Positions 32,487 through 40,674 of a stretch of 64,000 bases of DNA are shown here, piece by piece. The notes beneath the pieces were generated by a model. It worked only from the letters and a program-made list of their open reading frames with translations, did not search any database and was not told the DNA's origin. How positions within the stretch are numbered: the stretch's first letter is position 1; every line of letters begins with the position of its first letter. Source of the DNA: Dermatobacter hominis (GTDB lineage Bacteria > Actinomycetota > Acidimicrobiia > Acidimicrobiales > Microtrichaceae); the NCBI RefSeq assembly GCF_020715685.1, contig NZ_CP085840.1:1798001-1862000 (forward strand), in the 5' to 3' direction. The translations under genes and the position numbers were made by a program.

Positions 32487-33371
32487 TCAGATGTCGGGCC
32501 GATGGGACTCGACGGCGGCGGCGACCTCGTCGGGCGCCTCGAGCGTCGGCCAGTGGCCCACGTCGGCGAGCGGCAGGAGCGTGGCGTCGGGCATCCGCTC
32601 CCGGAGCCGCTCCATCACGTGGGCACCGGAGACCGGATCGAGATCGCCCCACACGAAGGTCATCGGCAGGCCCGATCGCTCCAGGGCGCCGCGCCATCGA
32701 TCGGCGTGCTCCTTCCGGTCGTCCATGTAGTGGAGGAGCTCGTGGGCCATCGCCGACCCGCCGTCCCGTGACAGCCCCACCCACATCTCGTGGACCACCT
32801 CGTCGGTGAGCGGCACCCGCTCGCCCCACGTGACCTCGATCCCGCTGCGGAAAAGCTCCTCGGTCATCGACGCCGCGACCTCGGCACCGTGATCGGGATC
32901 CCGGAGGAGCTGCTGGCCGACCGTCGGACGGTGGAGGTCCGGGTAGAGCCCGCCGTTGTGCCAGACCGCAGCGGTGACGTCGACGGCGAGCCCGCCCTCG
33001 GCACGACGGGCCAGCAGCTCCTGGCCCACCGACACCCCGTAGTCGTGGGACTGGAGGACGGTCGAGGCGACGCCCAGCTCCCGCCACGCCGCCTCGACGG
33101 CGTCGGCCTGGCGGTGGATGGTCAGCCGATCCCCTCGGGGCTTGTCAGAGGCACCGAACCCGATGAGGTCGATCGCGACGAGGCGCCAGCCGCCGAGCCG
33201 TTCCCACACCGGTTCGATGTCGTGGGTCGACGACGGGTAGCCGTGGCAGTAGGTCAGCACCGGGTCGTCCGGGTCGGCGTCGCCCCACGACGCCGAGTCG
33301 TAGAGGGCGACCGACAGGCCGTCGACCGGCAGGCGCGTGGACCGCGCCGCCCACTCCTCGAAGCTGCTCAT
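32487..33371 (-). CDS. Alpha/beta hydrolase with Asp nucleophile (epoxide hydrolase/dehalogenase-like)
   Basis: A 294-residue alpha/beta hydrolase. The oxyanion motif is HGYP (HGxP, epoxide-hydrolase type), and the elbow is QSHDYGVSVG, so the nucleophile is Asp rather than Ser. The acid is in WGDLDPVSG and the His in VGHWPTLE. Asp-nucleophile enzymes open epoxides or remove halides. The cap domain contains the usual aromatic positions (VWHNGGLYPDLH). The substrate is unknown; it may also belong to the MEST-like group. Confidence 0.85.
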   Translation of the reverse strand: MSSFEEWAARSTRLPVDGLSVALYDSASWGDADPDDPVLTYCHGYPSSTHDIEPVWERLGGWRLVAIDLIGFGASDKPRGDRLTIHRQADAVEAAWRELGVASTVLQSHDYGVSVGQELLARRAEGGLAVDVTAAVWHNGGLYPDLHRPTVGQQLLRDPDHGAEVAASMTEELFRSGIEVTWGERVPLTDEVVHEMWVGLSRDGGSAMAHELLHYMDDRKEHADRWRGALERSGLPMTFVWGDLDPVSGAHVMERLRERMPDATLLPLADVGHWPTLEAPDEVAAAVESHRPDI

Positions 33372-33498
33372 GGGCCACGTCTAGCACTCGGGCCGACGGG
33401 GATCTCCGCCGTCCGAGATCTGCGGGCGGATCGCCTGCGTCAGCCGGACCCTTCCCGGAGGCGGTGCCGGTCCGGCTGCGACGTCGGGATCCGGGCGC

Positions 33499-33849
33499 TC
33501 AGTCCCCGAGATCCACGTTGTACGAGGTGATCGAGACGAGCAGGCCGGCGCGGAACCCGTACACGTCGCACGAGGCCACTACGGCGGTGCTCCCTCCCTC
33601 GACGTAGGTGCCGGTCGTCTCGACCACCACGTCGTCGCCCGCCGTGATCGTCCGATCGATCGACACCGTCGCGTCGATGCCGGCGAAGTACGCGCTCGCC
33701 CGGTCACAGGTCGCCACGACCTCATCGCGCCCCACGTGCTCGTCACCCCCGACGTTGCGCCAGCGGATGTCGGGGCTCAGGTGCTCGTACGTCTCGCCGA
33801 AGCGGTGCAGCGAGAACGCCGAGGCGATCGCGACCGGGCTGGGTTCCAT
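33499..33849 (-). CDS. NTF2-like/SnoaL-like protein
   Basis: A 116-residue cone-fold protein: FSLHRFGETYEHLSPDIRWRNVGGDEHVGRDEVVATCDRASAYF (in pieces) and the long antiparallel strands VSIDRTITAGDDVVVETTGTYVEGG and CDVYGFRAGLLVSITSYND-type end match the nuclear-transport-factor-2 superfamily. Members are small enzymes or ligand binders. ATG 33849. Its stop is 127 bp downstream of the hydrolase start on the same strand. Confidence 0.78.
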   Translation of the reverse strand: MEPSPVAIASAFSLHRFGETYEHLSPDIRWRNVGGDEHVGRDEVVATCDRASAYFAGIDATVSIDRTITAGDDVVVETTGTYVEGGSTAVVASCDVYGFRAGLLVSITSYNVDLGD

Positions 33850-33907
33850 GATCGTTCCTCCGGGGTCCGGCGAGATGGGTCAGGAGAGGGAGATGGGTCA
33901 GGAGAGG

Positions 33908-34663
33908 TCAGGGCCGGGGTGAGAGCACGCAGAGCTCGTTGCCCTCCGGGTCGGCGAGGACGACCCACGACTCGTCGCCCGTCTGGCCGATGTCGGCACG
34001 CCTGGCGCCGAGGGCGACGAGCCGGTCGACCTGGGCGCCCTGGTCGTCCTGCGGTCCCGGCGCCACGTCGATGTGGATCCGGTCCTTGGCGTCGCCCCGG
34101 GGCATGGTCGGACGAGTGATGATCTCGAGCGGGGTGCCGCCGTCAGGAGGGGTGAGCACGACGTAGTCGGGGTCGTCGCGGGTGACCGTCCAACCGGTCG
34201 CAGCCGCCCACAGGTCCCGGAGCGCCGCAGCGTCGTGGGCGGCGAGGGTGTAGCCGGCGATCGTGCCGAGGTGGGCGTACTCGGGCCTGGGGTCGAGCAC
34301 GCAGAAGTGGTTCCCCTCGGGGTCGGCGAGGACGGTGAAGGGCGCGTCGGGGGCCTGGCCCACGTCCGCCCGGGTGGCGCCCATGTCGATGAGGCGCGCC
34401 ACGGTGGCCTCCTGGTCGGCCGTCGACGAGCTGTTGAGGTCCAGGTGGATCCGTTCCTGACCGCCGTCGGGATCACCGTCGCCGACGAACGACAGCTCCG
34501 GGTAGGGGTGGCTGCCGTCGGGGTCGACCCGCTCGCAGAGGTTCACCTCGCCGCCGTCGGCGTCCTCGGAGCACACCACCCACCCCAGCGCCTCGGCCCA
34601 CCATCCGGCGAGCGCCTTCGGATCTCTGGCATCGACGGTGAAGCTCTCGAGGCGCAGCGCCAT
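33908..34663 (-). CDS. Two-domain VOC-family protein
   Basis: A 251-residue tandem VOC protein. Each half repeats the pattern DPKALAGWWAEALGW ... ERIHLDLN ... DPEGNHFCVLDPRP and AALRDLWAAATGWTV ... DRIHIDVAP ... DPEGNELCVLSPRP. The two domains probably form one internal metal or ligand site. ATG 34663 has a GAGGG tract upstream; extra upstream in-frame sequence is unlikely to be coding. The function is unknown. Confidence 0.85.
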   Translation of the reverse strand: MALRLESFTVDARDPKALAGWWAEALGWVVCSEDADGGEVNLCERVDPDGSHPYPELSFVGDGDPDGGQERIHLDLNSSSTADQEATVARLIDMGATRADVGQAPDAPFTVLADPEGNHFCVLDPRPEYAHLGTIAGYTLAAHDAAALRDLWAAATGWTVTRDDPDYVVLTPPDGGTPLEIITRPTMPRGDAKDRIHIDVAPGPQDDQGAQVDRLVALGARRADIGQTGDESWVVLADPEGNELCVLSPRP

Positions 34664-34720
34664 GGGCACCCTCGTACCCGCCCGACGGTCCCGGCACTCG
34701 TCGCGTCGGGCTCGCACCGG

Positions 34721-35671
34721 TCAGCGCAGCAGCGCCCGCAGGTGCTCGACGACGATCCCGGGTCGATCCACCTGGATGTGGTGGCCCGAGGCGGGCACCT
34801 CCACGAGACGGGACGCCGACGACAGCGAGACCCAGTGCACCTGTCCGTCGTGCCAGGTCTCGGCGAGGCGTCGGGCCGGCTCGACGGCGAGGCCGGGATA
34901 CGACACCTCGGCCCGGGTCAGGACGCGCATCGGGAGGTCACCGAGCGTGCCGATCGCCGCCGCCTCCGAGAACGCCCTTCGGCCGTCCAGTCGCTCCGGG
35001 TTCCCGCTCGCCGCAGCGATCGTGGCGCAGGTGTCCCGGAACCCGCGGGCCGTCTCGGAGCCGTCGTCCGGGACGGAGCACACGGCGTCCGGCCAGGCGG
35101 GCGGGCTGGCGTCGATCAGCAGGAGCCCGGCGACGTCATCGGGGAACCGGGATGCGAAGAGCACCGCCTCGTCGCCTCCGAACGAGTGCCCGGCGACGAC
35201 GTACGGCCCGCGCTCCCCTGCCGCGTCGAGCGCGTGGTGGAGGTCGGCGGCCTGCGTGGCGAAGGTCTGGTCGCTCGGCGGGGTGTCGCTGGTCCCCGTG
35301 CCGAGGCGGGACGCCAGGCACACGCGAGCCCGGTCCCGCAACTCCGGCGTGATGGCTCCCCAGCTGTCGCCCGCGTCGCCGAAGCCGGCGAGCAGCAGCA
35401 CGGTGGAGGAGCCCTCGCCGGTGCAGGTGAGGTGCATCCGGGCAACGCCGGGTCCGACGGGGACGAGCCGGTCGATTTCGCCGGTCGGTCGAGCTCGTCT
35501 CGATGAGGGTTCGGCCGCCGGCGCGTGGTCGGCGGTCTCGTGGTCGACGGTGTCGAGTTCGGCGGGCTGGTGGCCGGCGGCCTCGTCCACGGACTGCCGT
35601 GCGCAGCCGACGAGTGCAGCGGCGAGCACCACGGCGGTGAACATCAGCGTGCGTCGGGTCGTCATCTCCAT
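34721..35671 (-). CDS. Alpha/beta hydrolase lipoprotein under a CsoR-like box
   Basis: A 316-residue exported lipoprotein. The signal is TLMFTAVVLAAALVGC, followed by a low-complexity linker rich in His, Asp and Ala to about residue 60. The hydrolase domain has LLLAGFGDAGDSW, the elbow VVAGHSFGGDEA, LLIDASPPAW and the His in VPASGHHIQVD. Start ATG 35671 has AGGAGG 4 nt upstream; ATG 35665 is an alternative. An imperfect G/C-tract box resembling the CsoR operator lies just upstream, so a link with the divergent copper-type operon is suspected. Confidence 0.82.
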   Translation of the reverse strand: MEMTTRRTLMFTAVVLAAALVGCARQSVDEAAGHQPAELDTVDHETADHAPAAEPSSRRARPTGEIDRLVPVGPGVARMHLTCTGEGSSTVLLLAGFGDAGDSWGAITPELRDRARVCLASRLGTGTSDTPPSDQTFATQAADLHHALDAAGERGPYVVAGHSFGGDEAVLFASRFPDDVAGLLLIDASPPAWPDAVCSVPDDGSETARGFRDTCATIAAASGNPERLDGRRAFSEAAAIGTLGDLPMRVLTRAEVSYPGLAVEPARRLAETWHDGQVHWVSLSSASRLVEVPASGHHIQVDRPGIVVEHLRALLR

Positions 35672-35684
35672 CGATCCTCCTCGG

Positions 35685-35699
35685 TACCCCTGGGGGGTA
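35685..35699. promoter_or_regulatory. Imperfect CsoR-like box before the hydrolase lipoprotein
   Basis: TACCCC at 35685 and GGGGTA at 35694-35699 flank a 3-base centre, within TACCCCTGGGGGGTA. It lies 14 bp upstream of the hydrolase start codon on the minus strand and resembles the perfect box 100 bp away. Confidence 0.5.
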
Positions 35700-35789
35700 T
35701 GGCGTGAGATCGATCCTGTGCCGGCGCGGGCGTGAGCACAACGACAGCTGTGTGCCGATCTCTGCCATCCACGACCGTGCCGCCCGCCC

Positions 35790-35818
35790 TTGACCCATAT
35801 ACCCCCCGGGGGTATCTT
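35790..35818 (+). promoter_or_regulatory. Promoter with perfect CsoR-type palindrome in the spacer
   Basis: TTGACC (35790-35795) and TATCTT (35813-35818) have a 17-bp spacer. ATACCCCC-C-GGGGGTAT (35799-35815) is a perfect 8-1-8 palindrome lying between them. G-tract palindromes of this form are the operators of CsoR/RcnR copper-sensing repressors. It drives the membrane-protein/CopB operon. No csoR gene is in the window. Confidence 0.75.
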
Positions 35819-35872
35819 GCGAACACAGCCCGGGGCGACGACGTCCCCGGCGATCAACGAGGGGGACGCACC

Positions 35873-36586
35873 ATGTCCAGCACCACCGCAACCGCCATCG
35901 CCCCGGCCCGTCGAGGGGTCTGGCTCCTGCCCGCCGCAGCCGCCATCACCTTGTGGGCCACCTTCGAGCACCAGCCCGATGTGAGGTCGCAGTTCGACGA
36001 CTGGGCCCGGTTCGTCACCACGGACAGGTTCCTGGCGACCCACCTGATCGGCAGCATCGTCGGCCAGGCGCTGTGGATCCTCGGCGCCGCGGCGCTCGCC
36101 GCCATCTCGCTCGCCGCCGGTCGCCGCGTTCGTTCGGCGATCGCCGGGCTCGTGGCCATGACCGTGGGCGGCGCCGGCCTCATCGCCGGCTTCGGCGTCG
36201 CCGCGTTCGCCCAGCCCGCCATCGGCCACCTCGAGCTCGCCGGTGTCGCCGGCGCCCACGACGTGTACGACGACGTCTACGGCATCCCCACGTTCGTCAC
36301 GCTCGTCGGCGGCGGCGTCCTGTTCGCCGTCGCGACCGTGCTCATCGCCCGAGCCGCCGCGGCGGTCGACGGCGTGCCGCGCTGGGCCGCCATCGCCTTC
36401 GGCGCCGCCGGCCCGTTCATCGGGTTCCTCGGCATCGCGGTCGGACCGCTGCAGACCGTCGGTTCCCTCGCCGCCCTCGCCGGCGGCGTCGCCATCGCCC
36501 TCGCCGTGCACCGCTTGAACCCCGCCCGCGACGCGGTTGGGATGGAGCCCACCGTCGGAGGAAGCACCCATGTCCCCGTCGCCTGA
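35873..36586 (+). CDS. Integral membrane protein of the copper-type operon
   Basis: A 237-residue protein with about six hydrophobic segments (GVWLLPAAAAITLW, HLIGSIVGQALWILGAAALAAISLA, AIAGLVAMTVGGAGLIAGFGVAAFA, IPTFVTLVGGGVLFAVATVLIA and two more near the C-terminus). I do not recognise a family. The final codons overlap the start of the CPH-type ATPase by 17 bp, so the two are coupled and the protein probably serves metal handling or membrane homeostasis. ATG 35873 follows GAGGGGG, 48 nt or so after the predicted transcription start. Confidence 0.75.
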   Translation: MSSTTATAIAPARRGVWLLPAAAAITLWATFEHQPDVRSQFDDWARFVTTDRFLATHLIGSIVGQALWILGAAALAAISLAAGRRVRSAIAGLVAMTVGGAGLIAGFGVAAFAQPAIGHLELAGVAGAHDVYDDVYGIPTFVTLVGGGVLFAVATVLIARAAAAVDGVPRWAAIAFGAAGPFIGFLGIAVGPLQTVGSLAALAGGVAIALAVHRLNPARDAVGMEPTVGGSTHVPVA

Positions 36587-38684
36587 CACCGACCACCACG
36601 CAGCGCTCGACGGCGGCCTCGCGACCGCCCCAGCGCCCGACGCCCACGGCGATCACCGCCACGCCGACCACGGCGCGGGTCATGCAGGCCACGGCGCTCA
36701 CGGAGGCCACGACGAGCACGCCGGTCACGACCCGGAGATGTTCCGGCGCCGGTTCTGGGTCTCGCTGCTGCTGACGATCCCACTCGTCGTGACCAGTGAG
36801 ATGGTCATGGACTGGTTCGGCTACGCCCTGGAGTTCCCCGGCATCGACTGGGTCGGCCCGGTCCTGGGCTCCGTCGTCTTCGTGTGGGGCGGGTGGCCGT
36901 TCCTCCAGGGCGGGTGGCGAGAGATCCGTGACCGCCGGCCCGGGATGATGCTGCTGATCTCGATGGCGATCAGCGTCGCCTACGTGGCGTCGATGGTCAC
37001 CAGCTTCGGCTGGTTCGACCTCGACTTCTGGTGGGAGCTCGCTGCGCTGGTGACCATCATGCTGCTGGGCCACTGGCAGGAGATGAAGGCGATCGGCCAG
37101 GCCCGAGGCGCGCTGGCGGCGCTGGCGGAGCTCATCCCCGACGACGCCGAGGTGGTCGGGCCCGACGGCGGCGTGACGACGGTCGCGATCGGCGAGCTGG
37201 CCGTCGGCGACACCGTGCTGGTCCGCTCCGGCGGCCGCGTGCCCGCCGACGGGCAGATCGTCGACGGCGCGGCCGAGCTCGACGAGTCGATGATCACCGG
37301 CGAGTCGCGCCCGGTCGCCAAGGCGGCCGGCGACGACGTGGTGGCGGGCACCGTCTCGACGGACTCGGCGCTGCGGGTCCGGGTCACCGCGGTCGGCGAC
37401 GACACCGCCCTCGCCGGGATCCAGCGCATGGTCGCCGACGCGCAGGCATCGAGCAGTCGGGCCCAGGTGCTCGCGGATCGGTTCGCGGCGCTCCTCTTCT
37501 ACGTCGCGACGGCTGCCGCCCTGCTGACCTTCATCCTCTGGGCGGCGCTCGGCGACATCGACGCCGCGGTGGTCAAGACCGTCACGGTGCTGGTCATCGC
37601 GTGCCCGCACGCGCTCGGTCTCGCGATCCCGCTCGTGATCGCGATCTCCACGGCGGTGTCCGCCCGGGCGGGGATCCTCGTCAAGGACCGCCTCGCACTC
37701 GAGCGGATGCGCACCGTCGACGCCGTCCTGTTCGACAAGACCGGGACCCTCACCAAGGGCGCCCACGTCGTCACGGGTGTCGCGGCGACCGACGGCGTCT
37801 CCGAGGCGGAGGTCGTCGCCATCGCCGGTGCCGTGGAGAGCGACAGCGAGCACCCGCTCGCCCGAGCGATCACGGCCCGCGCCACCGCAGCGGGCGAGCT
37901 GCCGACGGCGACGGACTTCCGCTCCCGCACGGGCCGAGGCGTCGAGGCGACCGTCGACGGCGTCGGGTACTCCGTCGGCGGACCAGCCCTGCTGCGCGAG
38001 CTCGACGCCGACGTGCCGCCGGACCTCGAGGCGCCCGCAGCGGAGTGGTCCGGCCGGGGGGCAGCCGTGCTGTACCTGTTCCGGGGCGACGACATCCTCG
38101 GCGCCTTCGCCCTCGAGGACGAGATCCGTCCCGAGGCCCGCCAGGCGGTCGGCGAGCTCAAGGACATGGGGATCGAGGTCGTCATGATCACGGGCGACGC
38201 CCAGCAGGTCGCCGACGCCGTCGGCGCCGAGCTCGGGCTCGACCGGGTCGTGGCCGAGGTCCTCCCCGAGGACAAGGACCGAGCCGTCGCAGAGCTCCAG
38301 CACCAAGGGCTGAGGGTCGCGATGGTCGGTGACGGCGTGAACGACGCACCGGCGCTCGCCCGCGCCGACGTCGGCCTCGCCATCGGCGCCGGCACCGACG
38401 TGGCCATCGAGTCCGCCGGGGTGGTGCTCGCATCCAGCGACCCTCGGGCCGTCACCGGGGTCGTCCGCCTGTCGCGGGCCTCCTACCGGAAGATGGTCCA
38501 GAACCTCGGGTGGGCCGCCGGCTACAACGTCGTCGCCATCCCGCTCGCTGCCGGCGTCTTCGCCTGGGCCGGGCTCGACCTCTCACCCGCCGTCGGGGCG
38601 ATCCTCATGAGCCTGTCGACCATCGTCGTGGCCCTCAACGCCCAGCTGCTCCGCAGGGTCCAGCTGCAACCCGGCGAGCGCTGA
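36570..38684 (+). CDS. copB: CPH-type heavy-metal P-type ATPase (CopB-like)
   Basis: A 704-residue P1B-type ATPase. The N-terminus is His-rich (HGDHRHADHGAGHAGHGAHGG region) instead of carrying CxxC domains. The transmembrane metal motif is C345-P-H347 (ACPHALG), the phosphorylation site is D389 in FDKTGTLT, and the hinge is MVGDGVNDAPALARAD; TGES and HPLA motifs are intact. CPH pumps (P1B-3, CopB) export copper and silver, probably to the outside. It is translated from an overlap with the upstream membrane protein and controlled by a CsoR-like palindrome. Confidence 0.93.
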   Translation: MSPSPDTDHHAALDGGLATAPAPDAHGDHRHADHGAGHAGHGAHGGHDEHAGHDPEMFRRRFWVSLLLTIPLVVTSEMVMDWFGYALEFPGIDWVGPVLGSVVFVWGGWPFLQGGWREIRDRRPGMMLLISMAISVAYVASMVTSFGWFDLDFWWELAALVTIMLLGHWQEMKAIGQARGALAALAELIPDDAEVVGPDGGVTTVAIGELAVGDTVLVRSGGRVPADGQIVDGAAELDESMITGESRPVAKAAGDDVVAGTVSTDSALRVRVTAVGDDTALAGIQRMVADAQASSSRAQVLADRFAALLFYVATAAALLTFILWAALGDIDAAVVKTVTVLVIACPHALGLAIPLVIAISTAVSARAGILVKDRLALERMRTVDAVLFDKTGTLTKGAHVVTGVAATDGVSEAEVVAIAGAVESDSEHPLARAITARATAAGELPTATDFRSRTGRGVEATVDGVGYSVGGPALLRELDADVPPDLEAPAAEWSGRGAAVLYLFRGDDILGAFALEDEIRPEARQAVGELKDMGIEVVMITGDAQQVADAVGAELGLDRVVAEVLPEDKDRAVAELQHQGLRVAMVGDGVNDAPALARADVGLAIGAGTDVAIESAGVVLASSDPRAVTGVVRLSRASYRKMVQNLGWAAGYNVVAIPLAAGVFAWAGLDLSPAVGAILMSLSTIVVALNAQLLRRVQLQPGER

Positions 38685-38770
38685 CGACACCCCACAGCCA
38701 CGCTGACGGCACCCAGGGATCGCCGCCGACCGGGTTCCCCGCACGTGGCCGCCGCCGGCCGTGGGCGCCG

Positions 38771-39577
38771 TCAGGCGTCCGCGGCGGGGGTGCTCGGCCG
38801 CCCGGCGGGCGTCGCGACCGTGCCCAGCCGGGCGGCCTCGATGGCGTTCGCGAGCTCGGCGGGGACCGTCGGGTCGGCGAGGAGGTGGCGGCCGACGCGG
38901 TCGATCGCGTGGGTGGCGATCGCCCGCGCCAGGAGGATGCGACCGGTGCGCAGCAACGCCTCCCTGTCCGCAGGATCGCTCCCGAGCAGGGCGGCGACCG
39001 CCCCCGACGCGGCCCGGCCCACCTCGTCGGCCGCGGACGTCACGGCCTCGGCGACGTCCAGCGCGGCGTCGACCCCGACCCCGGCACCCACCGTGTCGGA
39101 CACGAGCTGCAGGAGCGCCGGGCTCCGCACGACGAAGCCGTCGCGGCGCGGCCACAGCAGTCCGACGTCCACCGCGCGCCGCATCAGCGGCGGCGCATCG
39201 GCGATCTGCGGGACGAGGTCGTGGAGCTGCCGGGCGGTCAGCTCGAGCGGTGCCTCGTCGGCGGGCGCACCGATGGCGCCCCTGACGCCGAGGACGTCGC
39301 GCAGGCCGGCGCCGCGGTCCCACGCATCGAAGAGGTCGCGGATCGCGGCGATCGAGTAGCCGCGGTCCTGGAGGCGGGCGATGTCGGCGAGCCGGTCGAC
39401 GTGGGACCGGTCGTAGATCCCCACGCGCCCGACCTTCCGGGGCGGGTGCAGGACTTTCCACGTCTGGTACTCCCGGATGGTGCGGACGGGCACGCCGGTG
39501 CGCGCCGACAGCTCGTCGACCCGGAGGGCCTCGCCGTCGGTCGCTGATCCGTCGTCGTGATCCACCACCCTCGACAC
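38771..39577 (-). CDS. MerR-family regulator with long C-terminal domain
   Basis: A 268-residue regulator. The N-terminal MerR HTH is RVDELSARTGVPVRTIREYQTWKVLHPPRKVGRVGIYDRSHVDRLADIARLQDRGYSIAAIRDLF in pieces. The remaining 180 residues are helical and Ala/Val/Asp-rich, without the Cys of metal-sensing MerRs, so a drug or another effector is likely. GTG 39577. It is divergent from a phosphotransferase, with nested palindromes in the 32-bp gap. Confidence 0.85.
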   Translation of the reverse strand: MSRVVDHDDGSATDGEALRVDELSARTGVPVRTIREYQTWKVLHPPRKVGRVGIYDRSHVDRLADIARLQDRGYSIAAIRDLFDAWDRGAGLRDVLGVRGAIGAPADEAPLELTARQLHDLVPQIADAPPLMRRAVDVGLLWPRRDGFVVRSPALLQLVSDTVGAGVGVDAALDVAEAVTSAADEVGRAASGAVAALLGSDPADREALLRTGRILLARAIATHAIDRVGRHLLADPTVPAELANAIEAARLGTVATPAGRPSTPAADA

Positions 39578-39580
39578 TAC

Positions 39581-39606
39581 CGGTGATCACCGTTACGGTA
39601 AACACC
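39581..39606. promoter_or_regulatory. Nested palindromes between MerR and phosphotransferase genes
   Basis: CGGTGATCACCG (39581-39592) is a perfect 12-bp palindrome, and ACCGT-T-ACGGT (39589-39599) overlaps it; CACCG recurs at 39603. The gap between the two start codons is only 32 bp, so both genes probably share this operator and at least one transcript is likely leaderless. Confidence 0.6.
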
Positions 39607-39609
39607 GTG

Positions 39610-40629
39610 ATGATCTCGGCCGACACGGCGACGGCCCTCCTCGAGGCGCTGCGATCCTCGGTCGGCGATCCGGCCCTCTGCTACCGCAGCGCGCCGGCGC
39701 CGCTCGCCGGCGGGTTCTACGCCGAGATGCTCCGGTTCCGACTCGACGGCGCTCCGCCCGAGCTCGATCGTGAGCTGGTGGCCCGCATCGTGCCGAACCC
39801 CGAGCTCGGCCGGTTCGAGGCCGCGGTCCAGGGCGGCGTGGCCGACCAGGGCTTCCCCACCCCGGTCGTGCGCCTGACCTGCGACGAGCACTCCCCGCTC
39901 GGGAGGTTCCTCGTCGTCATGGACCTCGTCGACGGCCACCCTCCGCTCGCCGGGCTCGGCGCGGCGAAGGTGCTCACCGGCCTGCCGACCCTCGTCCGCC
40001 ACCTCCCCGACCAGCTCGCCGGGATCGCGGCGCGCCTCCACGCGCTCGATCCCGACCCCGTCGAGGAGCGCATCACCACCGCGCGGACCGACGTGCCCTC
40101 CACCACGACCGGCTTCGTCGAGCACCAGGTCACCGTGGCGCGCTCGCTCGACGCCGGTGCCCTCGTCGCCGCAGGTGAGGACCTCCTGGCGACCATGCCC
40201 ACCGGTGCCCTCCGCGTCGTGACGCACGGTGACCTGCACCCCTTCAACCTGCTGGAGGGACCGCACGGAACCATCCTCATCGACTGGACCCTCGGGGCGA
40301 TCGCGCACCCCGCCTTCACGCTGTCCTTCACGCAGCTGCTGCTCGACCACCCGCCCGTCGGCCTCCCGCGAGCGGCTGCCGGAGCGCTCCGACCGATCAC
40401 CAGGCGCATGTCCGCGCGGTTCCTCGACTCGTACCGCCGCCGCGCCCCGGACGCCGCGGCGCACCTCGATGCCGACCAGATGGCCTGGCACCGCAAGGTG
40501 CACGCGCTGCGGATCCTCGTGGAGATCGAGGGGTGGGACGCCGGGGCCGGCCGACCACCGGGCCACCCGTGGACCTCGCTCGAACCGGTCGCCCGGTCGA
40601 TCCTGGCGCTGCCTCCGCTGAGCGGCTGA
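39610..40629 (+). CDS. Aminoglycoside-phosphotransferase-like kinase
   Basis: A 339-residue APH/choline kinase-fold protein. The catalytic loop is VVTHGDLHPFNLLEG and the metal motif IDWTLG is on the next strand (D of the DFG-like motif). The N-lobe includes LAGGFYAEMLRFRL and ELVARIVPNPELGRFEAAVQ. Substrates in this group range from aminoglycosides and macrolides to metabolites. ATG 39610 is chosen; a GTG lies one codon earlier. The divergent MerR and shared operator suggest drug or metabolite induction. Confidence 0.85.
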   Translation: MISADTATALLEALRSSVGDPALCYRSAPAPLAGGFYAEMLRFRLDGAPPELDRELVARIVPNPELGRFEAAVQGGVADQGFPTPVVRLTCDEHSPLGRFLVVMDLVDGHPPLAGLGAAKVLTGLPTLVRHLPDQLAGIAARLHALDPDPVEERITTARTDVPSTTTGFVEHQVTVARSLDAGALVAAGEDLLATMPTGALRVVTHGDLHPFNLLEGPHGTILIDWTLGAIAHPAFTLSFTQLLLDHPPVGLPRAAAGALRPITRRMSARFLDSYRRRAPDAAAHLDADQMAWHRKVHALRILVEIEGWDAGAGRPPGHPWTSLEPVARSILALPPLSG

Positions 40630-40674
40630 CGGGCCGCCGTCGTCCGGCGCGAGGACCTGGACGTCGTCGCGCGG

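Noticed and set aside
35672..36589. N-terminal extension of the hydrolase lipoprotein by about 300 codons
   Set aside because: It would cross the CsoR-like promoter region and run antisense to the membrane-protein gene; the signal peptide clearly begins at 35671.
36417..38306. A 629-codon minus-strand open frame over the CopB gene
   Set aside because: It is a mirror of the P-type ATPase with composition bias only.
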